Below, piece by piece: positions 1 to 6,706 of a DNA stretch of 49,000 nucleotides (positions within the stretch are counted from its first letter, which is position 1; every line of letters starts with the position of its first letter). The position numbers and the translations under genes are program-made. The DNA is from JBEBGV01 sp040081265 (GTDB lineage: Bacteria; Acidobacteriota; Vicinamibacteria; Vicinamibacterales; UBA2999). The notes below the pieces were generated by a model, which saw only the letters and a list, made by a program, of their open reading frames with translations, ran no database searches and was not told where the DNA came from. Location of the stretch: the NCBI GenBank assembly GCA_040081265.1, contig JBEBGV010000037.1, forward strand, positions 1-49,000, read 5' to 3'.

Positions 1-468
1 CTCGTGCTCCGTGGGGATGACGAGATCCGCAGTCGTCGGCGGCTCGAACGCCGACGACACGCCCGTCATGAGCGGCACCGCGCCGTCCAGGGCGCGGGCG
101 TACAGCCCCTTGACGTCGCGCTGCCGGCACACTGCGAGCGGCGCGTCGAGATAGATCAGCGACAGGTGCGGACGGCCAACGATGTCCGCGACGAGACGCC
201 GATGAGCGTTGAGCGGCGTGATGCAGGCGACGACCACCGCCATCCCCTGGCAGGCCGCCAGCCGCGCGAGTTCGGCAGCGCGGCGCAGGTTCTCCGTGCG
301 GTCCGCGTCGGAGAAGCCCAGGTCGCGACAGAGCCCGCTGCGCAGGACGTCGCCGTCCAGGGCGAGGACCGCTCGCTGCTTCGCGCGCAGGTGGGACGTG
401 AGGCGATCGGCCAGCGTGGACTTACCGGCGCCTGAGAGGCCGCAGAGCCAGAAGACGTGCGGGGTCAC
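1..468 (-). CDS. cysC: Adenylylsulfate (APS) kinase CysC, C-terminus cut by window edge
   Basis: This gene encodes APS kinase, which phosphorylates adenosine 5'-phosphosulfate to PAPS, the sulfate donor of sulfotransferases. Reading the minus strand from GTG at 468 gives VTPHVFWLCGLSGAGKSTLA, with a P-loop GLSGAGKS about 10 residues in. It is followed by LDGDVLRSGLCRDLGFSDAD and RTEN, the family's APS/PAPS-binding signature, and VVVACITPLNAHRR. All 156 codons are open to the window edge, which leaves roughly the last 20-40 residues outside. The GTG start overlaps the stop of the upstream sulfotransferase (GTGA, 465-468), so the two are probably translationally coupled. The fit to CysC is strong. 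A fused ATP-sulfurylase domain is excluded at the N-terminus, but what follows beyond base 1 cannot be seen. Confidence 0.9.
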   Translation of the reverse strand, partial: MTPHVFWLCGLSGAGKSTLADRLTSHLRAKQRAVLALDGDVLRSGLCRDLGFSDADRTENLRRAAELARLAACQGMAVVVACITPLNAHRRLVADIVGRPHLSLIYLDAPLAVCRQRDVKGLYARALDGAVPLMTGVSSAFEPPTTADLVIPTEHE

Positions 469-1256
469 GCCGGCTCCAGCAGGCCTGCGAACTCCGTCTG
501 GCGGACACGCGCGGCCACTTCGCGATAGTTGCCGATCATCTCGCTCAGCGGTCGATTGACGACCTTGGCGAGGCTGATCGGCAACGCTTCGCGGCGCACG
601 CCCAGAAACTCCTGGATGCGTTCAAACGTCCGCGCATGTGCGCTTTCGTAGCGGAGGTGCCGGTCGTAGCTGAGGGCGAGGTGCGGGAGGTTGAGCAAGG
701 CCGACTGTTCCCACGAGCGGAACGTCATCCGGTCGCGCATGCGTGCGAGGAGCGAGTTCGGGTCCACGTGCGGCAGCGTGGGGCGCGCGGCTCCGGCGTC
801 TTTCAGAAAGTGGTACTGGCCGACGTGCTCGGCGTAGATGTTCGACACCGCCTGTTCGAAGACGTTCTCGCGGAGCAGGTAGATGATCTTCCAGCCGTGC
901 GCGTCGAGCTGGCGCAGGAACGGCTGCAGATCGCGCACGCGCTGCCACTTTGCCAGCTGGTAGCACTTGACGTGGAAGCCGAAGTGCCGTGGCGCCGCCT
1001 TGCGCGCTTCGTTCTCGATGTAGGTCAGCGGCCGCAATCGCGGCAGACCAAGGATCTCCTTCTTGCAGGCAATTTCCGGGTGGGCGTTCAGCGTGCTCGT
1101 CAGCAGCGTGGAGCCGCTTCTGCCCTGCGCGAAGATGACGAACTTCCGCGTCGATTGCGGACGCAAGGCGTACCGAGCCACCGACAGCTCGTCCTTGAGG
1201 CCTAGACGGAGCCGAGGCCAGAACGAGTGGTCTTCGTAGGCGTCCGGGATCACCAC
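465..1256 (-). CDS. PAPS-dependent sulfotransferase
   Basis: This cytoplasmic sulfotransferase of 263 residues would transfer the sulfuryl group of PAPS to a carbohydrate or small-molecule acceptor. The 5'-phosphosulfate-binding loop is clear near residues 40-60 (FVIFAQGRSGSTLLTSTLNA, followed by HP). A later segment, IIYLLRENVFEQAVS, matches the 3'-phosphate-binding region (R..N..QA.S) of Stf0/NodH-like enzymes. The listed start is GTG 1256 with a second GTG directly after it; either could be used. The stop overlaps the cysC start by four bases, so donor-making kinase and transferase are in one operon. The acceptor cannot be told from sequence. Confidence 0.85.
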   Translation of the reverse strand: MVIPDAYEDHSFWPRLRLGLKDELSVARYALRPQSTRKFVIFAQGRSGSTLLTSTLNAHPEIACKKEILGLPRLRPLTYIENEARKAAPRHFGFHVKCYQLAKWQRVRDLQPFLRQLDAHGWKIIYLLRENVFEQAVSNIYAEHVGQYHFLKDAGAARPTLPHVDPNSLLARMRDRMTFRSWEQSALLNLPHLALSYDRHLRYESAHARTFERIQEFLGVRREALPISLAKVVNRPLSEMIGNYREVAARVRQTEFAGLLEPA

Positions 1257-1390
1257 GTCCTGGGCTATGCGTGTTCCACGCCACGCACAGGCGCCCAGCG
1301 CGCGTCTACAGTTGCACGCAGCTCACCATCGATTCACGCTGCGGTCACCACGCGTCCTGACATTAGTCGCCCGAGCGCCTGAACGCCCCC

Positions 1391-1443
1391 GTACGTAGGC
1401 CGGGTCCGTCAGTACGTAGGCCGGGTCGGAACGACCCGGCGTG
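1391..1443. repeat. Palindromic CCTACGTAC-type repeats (partial + complete)
   Basis: Two units in a row. The first is truncated (GTACGTAGGCCGGGTCCGTCA). The second is complete, with stem GCCGGGTCG / CGACCCGGC and the constant outer GTACGTAG. It belongs to the repeat family found throughout the window's intergenic spaces. The repeat ends at the stop codon of the gene at 1444-1665. Confidence 0.85.
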
Positions 1444-1665
1444 TCACGCCCTCGCGATCAACGCACCGACGACGGCGATGAGCATCGTCATCTGCACGCC
1501 CACCAGCCAGAGAAACTGGCGCGACATCTTCTGGTCAAGTCCGTCGAACCGCTCGTCCATGCGATGCTCCAGATGCCGCATGGTCTCCCGGATGTCAGCG
1601 ACGACGTGTGAATATTCGTTCATTTGCCCCTCGAGATACGAGACCCGCTGCTCAACGACCGGCAT
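1444..1665 (-). CDS. Small coiled-coil protein with C-terminal membrane helix
   Basis: A 73-residue protein. Residues 1-50 are charged and heptad-like (RVSYLEGQMNEY, RHLEHRMDERFDGLDQKMSR) and predict a coiled coil. Residues 51-71 (FLWLVGVQMTMLIAVVGALI) form one hydrophobic helix near the C-terminus, as in a tail-anchored protein. Its second half is nearly the same as that of the gene at 2259-2459 (RHLEHRMD, LDQKMSRQF, WLVG, AxIARA), so the two are paralogues. No catalytic motif is visible. The function is unknown; oligomerisation at the inner membrane is the only inference the sequence allows. Confidence 0.6.
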   Translation of the reverse strand: MPVVEQRVSYLEGQMNEYSHVVADIRETMRHLEHRMDERFDGLDQKMSRQFLWLVGVQMTMLIAVVGALIARA

Positions 1666-1885
1666 GATTTCAGTCCTCCGCTGACCGTCTTTGCACGCCG
1701 GGTGCCGGAGGCATTTGCAAGGACAACTGCGGGAACGGGGCGGTCAGTTGGCCGATTCTGCGCATGGCCGCGGCTGAACTGATGTCTGTTTCTGCCACGT
1801 GTCTGTGTGCGCGGGCCGCTGCACTCGACGACGTTGCCATCGTCGGCGGTGATTGTCAACGGCGCCTGAAACGTCATCGCGCCCG

Positions 1886-1901
1886 TGCTATCGTCGTCGG
1901 C
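1886..1901 (+). promoter_or_regulatory. Conserved TGCTATCGTCGTCGGC motif upstream of coiled-coil gene
   Basis: The same 16-base motif occurs at 30928-30943 and 32829-32844, each time 44-47 bases upstream of the ATG of a member of the same small coiled-coil family. TGCTATCGT could be an extended -10 (TGnTAtcgT). The role is inferred from fixed spacing and conservation only. Confidence 0.4.
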
Positions 1902-1947
1902 GCCCGCAGGCATGACGTTCGCACAGAGCCTCGTCGGGAGGCCGAGG

Positions 1948-2244
1948 ATGCAGGACCGGTCGATCGTCGAGCGTGTCGAGATTCTGGAGCACATGGTGGA
2001 ACGACTGAAGGAATTGCCTGATCGGGTCGCGGCCCTCGAGTCGCAATTCGTTCAACTTCGCCTCGAGATGCGCGATGGGTTTTCTGACATCCGCAGCGAA
2101 ATGAGTGCGATGGGCGTCGGACTGCGAGCTGAGATTCAGGCCGGCGACGAAGAAACCCGCCGGTACATGCGGGCACTTCACGAGGACGTGATCAGCCGAA
2201 TCGCGACGATCGGGGAAGGTCGGCCCTCACGCAGGCGGCGATAG
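1948..2244 (+). CDS. Small soluble coiled-coil protein, family member A
   Basis: A 98-residue protein with no membrane segment, starting MQDRSIVERVEILEHMVERL. Near-continuous heptads run through LPDRVAALESQFVQLRLEMR and FSDIRSEMSAMG. A single 11-residue unit (MGVGLRAEIQA) and a conserved end (GDEETRRYMRALHEDVISRI) follow. Three paralogues lie at 30988, 32888 and 33273 and differ mainly in the number of 11-residue units. ATG 1948 is chosen because all paralogues align from this Met and it is preceded by GAGG. It is divergent from the gene at 1444-1665. Function unknown. Confidence 0.65.
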   Translation: MQDRSIVERVEILEHMVERLKELPDRVAALESQFVQLRLEMRDGFSDIRSEMSAMGVGLRAEIQAGDEETRRYMRALHEDVISRIATIGEGRPSRRRR

Positions 2245-2258
2245 CTCCCCGGAGCAAC

Positions 2259-2459
2259 TCACGCCCGCGCGATCATCGCATCGACGACGGCTACCAGCAC
2301 CGTGACGATGATGCCGACCAGCCACGCGAACTGGCGTGACATCTTCTGGTCGAGCTCGCCAAACCGGCGGTCAACTGACTCGAAGCCAGCGTCCATCCTG
2401 TGTTCCAGGTGCCGAATCGACTCTCGGATGTCAACAAACACGGGCGCGTGCTGGCTCAC
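2259..2459 (-). CDS. Small coiled-coil/tail-anchor protein, paralogue of 1444-1665
   Basis: The protein is about 66 residues if it starts at GTG 2459 (VSQHAPVFVDIRESIRHLEH), which has GAGGGA just upstream. A longer reading to TTG 2507 also exists. That extension (LTVQADDGNVVVEGQ) matches the untranslated leader of the paralogue near 1845, including a TTGACA. It therefore looks like promoter/leader DNA brought next to the coding part by a deletion. The C-terminus is a membrane helix (FAWLVGIIVTVLVAVVDAMI). Function unknown; the start is uncertain. Confidence 0.5.
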   Translation of the reverse strand: MSQHAPVFVDIRESIRHLEHRMDAGFESVDRRFGELDQKMSRQFAWLVGIIVTVLVAVVDAMIARA

Positions 2460-2515
2460 TTGTCCCTCGACGACGACGTTGCCATCGTCGGCTTGCACTG
2501 TCAACAAACGATCCG

Positions 2516-2585
2516 GTACGTAGGCCGGGTCCGTCAGGACCCGGCGTGAGGTGGTACGTAGGCAGGACCTTCAGGTCCTGCGTGA
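2516..2585. repeat. Two palindromic CCTACGTAC-type repeats with different stems
   Basis: The first unit has stem GCCGGGTCC/GGACCCGGC and the second has GCAGGACC/GGTCCTGC. Both start with the constant GTACGTAGG. Two adjacent units with unlike stems but identical flanks show that pairing, not sequence, is kept. Confidence 0.85.
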
Positions 2586-2592
2586 CCGTTTT

Positions 2593-2934
2593 CTACCGTC
2601 TTGCGATGAGAACCGCCAGCAGGGCAAGGAAGCAGACCGCCCCGATGATCGCGAGCCACCGCTGTCGCACCGCCAGCACTTCGGTGGCCAGGGTCAGCGC
2701 CTCGATCTGGTCGCTCATCTGCTTGCCCAGCTCCGCGTGCGCGCGGTCGTGGCGTTCGAGCGCTCCGACCCGCTCACTCAGGCGGCGGATTTCGTCCGCT
2801 GCCGCGTTGGCGTGGGCACCCTGCGCCTTCGTGCCCGAGAGCAGGGCATCAGCCGCCTTGACGAGCGCCGGCCCGTTCGAGAGCAAGCTCGACCAGGGAA
2901 TCATTTTGAGTGCCGCGAGCCACGGAATGGGCAT
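2593..2934 (-). CDS. Coiled-coil protein with C-terminal membrane helix
   Basis: A 113-residue protein from ATG 2934. Residues 1-35 are moderately hydrophobic. Residues 45-90 are a charged helix with heptad spacing (ADEIRRLSERVGALERHDRA, LGKQMSDQIEALTLATEVLA). Residues 93-111 (LAIIGAVCFLALLAVLIARR) are a membrane helix ending in Arg-Arg. The architecture matches the genes at 1444-1665 and 2259-2459, though identity is low. Function unknown. Confidence 0.6.
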   Translation of the reverse strand: MPIPWLAALKMIPWSSLLSNGPALVKAADALLSGTKAQGAHANAAADEIRRLSERVGALERHDRAHAELGKQMSDQIEALTLATEVLAVRQRWLAIIGAVCFLALLAVLIARR

Positions 2935-3052
2935 ATCCGTAGCCTAGCGGAAATATACGTGCGTGCCCTCGGTGATGGTCATGGCCGATGAGTGCGGCCG
3001 CACATGTGCCCTCGGCTCGGAACTTGCTCAAGACCGGCGAAGAGGGTTCCAT

Positions 3053-3190
3053 ATGGCTAGAAACGAACGCACATCGACGACCGTCGCCACCAAAGCGTCC
3101 AAGCTCCTCTCGAATCCCAAGAGCCCCAAGGCCGTCAAGAGCGTGGCGGCATCCGCGCTCACGCAGTCGCCGGACAAGCGGAAGAAGTAA
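3053..3190 (+). CDS. Small basic protein paired with HNH nuclease
   Basis: A 45-residue, Lys/Ser/Ala-rich protein starting MARNERTSTTVATKASKLLS and ending ALTQSPDKRKK. I recognise the pattern (MARNE.TS..VA.KASK.L, then K..KSVAASALTQ) as a small conserved family of unknown function in many Gram-negative bacteria. Start ATG 3053 is chosen because the family begins MARNE. It ends 14 bases before the HNH gene, so the two are probably cotranscribed. The charge suggests nucleic-acid contact, which is inference. Confidence 0.6.
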   Translation: MARNERTSTTVATKASKLLSNPKSPKAVKSVAASALTQSPDKRKK

Positions 3191-3204
3191 GGGCGTTCAG
3201 TTCA

Positions 3205-3576
3205 GTGGCACCAGTTCACGGCGACGACGACCTGCACGAGGCGATTGCCAGGATTCGCCGAGATCGCGACCGGCGCGAGCACGGATTTCGGGCGCGAGCG
3301 TTGGCGCTCTTCCCGCCGGTGTGCGCGCGGTGCGGGCGCGACTTTCAGGGGAAGGCGCTGCACGATCTCACCGTGCATCACAAGGACCACAACCACGAAC
3401 ACAACCCGCCAGACGGCAGCAATTGGGAACTGCTGTGCTTCTTCTGTCACGAGAACGAGCATGCGAGGAACGCCGTCGCCGCCGCGTACGACGAGCCTAC
3501 AGGCGCCGACGCGCCGCCGTCGTCCACCTACCAGCCATTCGCCGATCTCGACCAGTTGTTGAAGAAGCCACGGTGA
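3205..3576 (+). CDS. YajD-family HNH nuclease
   Basis: A 123-residue HNH endonuclease-like protein of the YajD type. Two CxxC-type zinc ligands (CARCGRDF near residue 38 and CFFCHENEH near residue 80) bracket the HNH core LHDLTVHHKDHNHEHNPPDG and NWELL. In this family the core His pair and the Asn before WxxLC provide metal and catalytic residues, and all are present. The start is GTG 3205, 14 bases after the small basic gene. It faces the HEPN/ATPase pair convergently. The substrate is unknown; DNA repair or defence are both possible. Confidence 0.8.
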   Translation: MAPVHGDDDLHEAIARIRRDRDRREHGFRARALALFPPVCARCGRDFQGKALHDLTVHHKDHNHEHNPPDGSNWELLCFFCHENEHARNAVAAAYDEPTGADAPPSSTYQPFADLDQLLKKPR

Positions 3577-3644
3577 TTCGGAATGGCCAAGCTGGAGCCG
3601 GCAACGCCCACCCGGGCAGCATCCGGCATGGGATGTCGAAACCT

Positions 3645-4022
3645 TCAGTCCTTCTTCAGGCTCGCCGTGACGACCGCGACGAGTCGCTCCACGGCATCCA
3701 GCCACGCGGCAAGCTCAGTGGCGACTGGCGGCAGCTCGTACACATGCTGGTGGCACGCACGGCTTAGACCCGCCCACGCGTACGACACGCGCGCCGCCAG
3801 GTCATCGTCCCCGAGATAGGCAGGAAGGCACAGCAGTTGCGCGCGCATGGAGCACCGTTCCAGGCCCGGCGCGCGCCGACGCCAGAGCTCGTCGAGTGCA
3901 CCCTCGAGGGCTTGCCGCGCGAGGAGCGCACTGGCCCGCGGCCACATGCCGGCGGTGCGGGGATCTGGACGCTGAAGCAGCTCACGCGCCGCGACCAGTA
4001 ACCGCGGACTCTGGCTGGTCAC
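3645..4022 (-). CDS. Small HEPN-like protein coupled to SMC-like ATPase
   Basis: A 125-residue, mostly helical protein starting VTSQSPRLLVAARELLQRPD. The first half has the ARQALEGALDELWRRR helix typical of HEPN-like bundles. Near residue 90 stands RACHQH, which fits the HEPN ribonuclease signature R-x4-H, although the residue after Arg is Ala rather than the usual N/D/H. GTG 4022 overlaps the stop of the ATPase gene (GTGA), so the partner is made right after the ATPase. If it is a HEPN RNase, the ATPase would be its control or targeting subunit. That role is inference; a non-catalytic HEPN fold is the main alternative. Confidence 0.55.
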   Translation of the reverse strand: MTSQSPRLLVAARELLQRPDPRTAGMWPRASALLARQALEGALDELWRRRAPGLERCSMRAQLLCLPAYLGDDDLAARVSYAWAGLSRACHQHVYELPPVATELAAWLDAVERLVAVVTASLKKD

Positions 4023-6475
4023 TTCAGCAACCTCACCTGGTCCGCCAACTTGGCCGTGTCGTCGATGAGGAGCTTGAAGCTGGTGGCCGTTCCGTCGTGC
4101 GCGCCCTTGTTGCACTCCTTGAACGCGTCGCCGGCCCACCCACCGATCTTGTTGAGCCGTCCCATCACGTCGCCGCCTCGGTCGCGGTCGTCATAGAACG
4201 CCAGCGCCGCCAGCGGCGTCAGCTTGCCCGCCTGCTTGACGGCATCCTCGATCTCCTCGTGAGCGCGTCCCTTCTCCAGTCCTCGCCGACGAATCACGTC
4301 GATGAAGGACGCTTCGAGAGCCGACCGACAGAAGCCAGGCACGAGGCGCTGCAGGATGTCTTTCGGGAGGTCCGTCGTGTGCACCAGCGCCAGCGCGTCC
4401 TCGATGTGAGCGCGCACCGGGTCGAGGGAGGTTCGCACTTCCACCGTGGACTTCGGACGCCGGGTCACGCTGAGAATCGTAGACTTGATGTTCAGCCTGC
4501 GCACTCCCTCGGGCAGACGTTCGTCGTGGCTGAACACCACCACCTGGCGCGTCCTGGCGATCTCTTCGAGCGCACGCGCAAGGCCATCGACGCGCGACGG
4601 ATCCATCGACTGCACCGGGTCGTCGATGACGATGAAGCGGAAGGGACTTTCTGGCAGCGTTGCCCGCGGCAGGAAGAGGCTCAGGGCGAGGGAATGCAGT
4701 TCACCCTGACTCATCACGCCGAGGGCGGCGCCGGCCACGCCATCAACTGTGACGTCCAGCGTCACCCTACGCTTGATTCCGGAGCCTTCGAGTTCGATGC
4801 GACCCAGTTCGACGTTGCTGTTCTGCCGAAGGAAGGCCCATGTGGCCATTGCCTGGTCAGCGATTGGCCCGAAACGCTGGTCGCGGATCTCTCCGGCCGC
4901 CTTCTTCATCCAATCTTCCGCAGCCTGGATGGTGACTTTGTCGGCCTGCCCCTTCTTCGCGTCTCTGGCGCTCACCAGCCACCCGCTCAGAGCCGTTGCG
5001 AAAGGCTTCCACACGTCCTCGCGCTTCCGGTGTTCTTCGACCGCCGTCTTCTTCAGCTGCTCGATCGCACCGATCAGGGCATCGACGTTCCCGGTGAGAT
5101 GGCTGGCCAGAGCAGTGAGATCCTTCAGCGCCGCTCCGGAGTGCCACCGTGCCCAGGCCTCACGCACCTCGGGCAGGCCGTCAACGCCGACGTTAAAGAG
5201 CTGGTCGAGAAGCGCGGGAGGCTTCGTGAGCAGCGCCAGCGCTTCGGACCTGGCCTTGTCGGCTGCCCCGTGGGCCTGCTCGCTCGCCGCGGCCAGGCCC
5301 TTCAGACGCGCGACCTCCTCGCGGGTCTGGTTCGCCCACGCCGGCCCGAGCGCCTCTGGCGTTTTACACACCGGACAGACGTCGCCGCCATGCGCAGTGT
5401 GCAATGTGAGCGCGCTCTCGAGCAGCAGAGCGAGGCGACGCGACCGTTCGGCGTCAGAGCGGACGACCTGCTCGACGCGCTCGTGCGCGGCGCGGAGCTT
5501 CGTCGCCACCTCCTGCACTCGCGCTTCGTCCGGCGCTTCCAGTGACGCTGCGCGGGCGAGGATCGTCACGTCGAGTGCATCAGCCTCCGACGACGCGCCC
5601 GCCAGGACACCGGCCACCACGTCAAGGTCCCAGTTCTTGCCGGTCAAGGCGTCCAGACACTTCTTCGCGCGGTCGTCCTCCTGACGCTCGAGCAGCGCTC
5701 GCAGTTGGCTCCCAAGCCCTTCGCGGGCAGCGTCAACGGCGCCAAAAGCCTTCGTGCGATCAAGTCGTGCCTTGGCGAGCGCGTCCTGCGCCTGCACCAG
5801 GTCTTCGAGACCCAGCACCGTCGAGAGCGCGTCGTACAACTTCGACGGCCCCTCATCCAGCATCGAGCCCAGCTCGTTGTAAGACAGGAACGGACGATGG
5901 GAGGCGAGAGCGTCTGTCCAGCCCAGCGCCTTGAGCGACGTCTTGGTCTTGCCGGTGGGCTGAACCGTGGTCTTCCCGTCCTCCAGCGCCGCGCCATCGC
6001 CCCAGGCCGCGGACACCTTAAGTGGACCCTGCCCCTCCAGCAGCAGGTGCGCTTCGATCGTCGTGGGGTGCGAGTGGTGAAGACTTCGCCAGCCGTCCTT
6101 CCAGATCTTCGGTCGGCCCGCCCAGCGCCTGCTGTCGCCGGTGAAGAGCAGTTCCAGCGCCTCGGCAAAGCTCGACTTCCCGGATCCATTCCGGCCCACG
6201 ACCAGAGTGAGCCCTGGGCCCGGCGTGAGGTCCAGCGTGCGCGCCTCCCCAATGCCGCGAAAGCCTTCGACCGTGAGCTTCGTCAGATACGCCCCTGGAT
6301 GCTTCTTGGCCTTGACACCCGCCGAGGCCACCGCCTCGTGCTGGCCATCGGCCAGGTATTTTGCGAGCGCCTCAGCACCATCGCAGGCGGCAAGCACTGC
6401 CCCGCCGAGGTCCTTCTGCAGTAGGCCTTCTGACTTGAGTCGTGCCTCGACGATCTGACGCAATTCGCTGTTCAC
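4019..6475 (-). CDS. SMC/RecF-like AAA ATPase with zinc-hook-like CPVC
   Basis: An 818-residue P-loop ATPase. Walker A GRNGSGKS is at about 94-101 and a CPVC lies mid-protein at about 367-370, between two long helical stretches, as in Rad50-type or RloC-type zinc hooks. The signature-like MSQGELHSLALSLF is near 588-601 and Walker B FIVIDDPVQSMDP near 613-625. A C-terminal helical part (about 690-818) contains ECNKGAHDG, like the HEPN-type ends seen on some defence ATPases. GTG 6475 is chosen because GGAGGAG lies just upstream and the reading beyond it is not family-like. It overlaps the HEPN-like gene by four bases and sits in a defence island. It is probably an anti-phage or DNA-damage-sensing ATPase; I do not recognise a named system. 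Confidence 0.75.
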   Translation of the reverse strand: MNSELRQIVEARLKSEGLLQKDLGGAVLAACDGAEALAKYLADGQHEAVASAGVKAKKHPGAYLTKLTVEGFRGIGEARTLDLTPGPGLTLVVGRNGSGKSSFAEALELLFTGDSRRWAGRPKIWKDGWRSLHHSHPTTIEAHLLLEGQGPLKVSAAWGDGAALEDGKTTVQPTGKTKTSLKALGWTDALASHRPFLSYNELGSMLDEGPSKLYDALSTVLGLEDLVQAQDALAKARLDRTKAFGAVDAAREGLGSQLRALLERQEDDRAKKCLDALTGKNWDLDVVAGVLAGASSEADALDVTILARAASLEAPDEARVQEVATKLRAAHERVEQVVRSDAERSRRLALLLESALTLHTAHGGDVCPVCKTPEALGPAWANQTREEVARLKGLAAASEQAHGAADKARSEALALLTKPPALLDQLFNVGVDGLPEVREAWARWHSGAALKDLTALASHLTGNVDALIGAIEQLKKTAVEEHRKREDVWKPFATALSGWLVSARDAKKGQADKVTIQAAEDWMKKAAGEIRDQRFGPIADQAMATWAFLRQNSNVELGRIELEGSGIKRRVTLDVTVDGVAGAALGVMSQGELHSLALSLFLPRATLPESPFRFIVIDDPVQSMDPSRVDGLARALEEIARTRQVVVFSHDERLPEGVRRLNIKSTILSVTRRPKSTVEVRTSLDPVRAHIEDALALVHTTDLPKDILQRLVPGFCRSALEASFIDVIRRRGLEKGRAHEEIEDAVKQAGKLTPLAALAFYDDRDRGGDVMGRLNKIGGWAGDAFKECNKGAHDGTATSFKLLIDDTAKLADQVRLLK

Positions 6476-6706
6476 GGCTCCTCCGGCCTTAGGCAGGCTC
6501 GGTCGAGCCCGGGACTTTCTACCACGATCCCAATAGCGTCGCAGGAGTCTCGAGAGATACGTCGTGCCGATCTGTGTAAGGCCAGTCAAATGTGAAACGA
6601 GCGCCAGACTTGCATCCCGCAGATGGCCGACCAGCACATAATCGAGCCCTTCGGCCGCAACGTCCACAGCCCACACCCTCAACGATCGCCACGCGCAGAG
6701 GTCGGA
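6476..6706. promoter_or_regulatory. Divergent intergenic region between ATPase and GmrSD-like genes
   Basis: A 231-base gap between two divergent start codons, so it must carry promoters for both genes. The minus-strand Shine-Dalgarno GGAGGAG lies at its left edge, and AGAGG stands before ATG 6707 on the plus strand. I could not pick convincing -35/-10 pairs. Confidence 0.35.

Noticed and set aside
3896..5545. 549-codon open frame on the plus strand
   Set aside because: Antisense to the SMC-like ATPase whose motifs are intact. The plus frame is Arg/Leu/His-rich with no recognisable domain, as expected from mirror reading of GC-rich genes.
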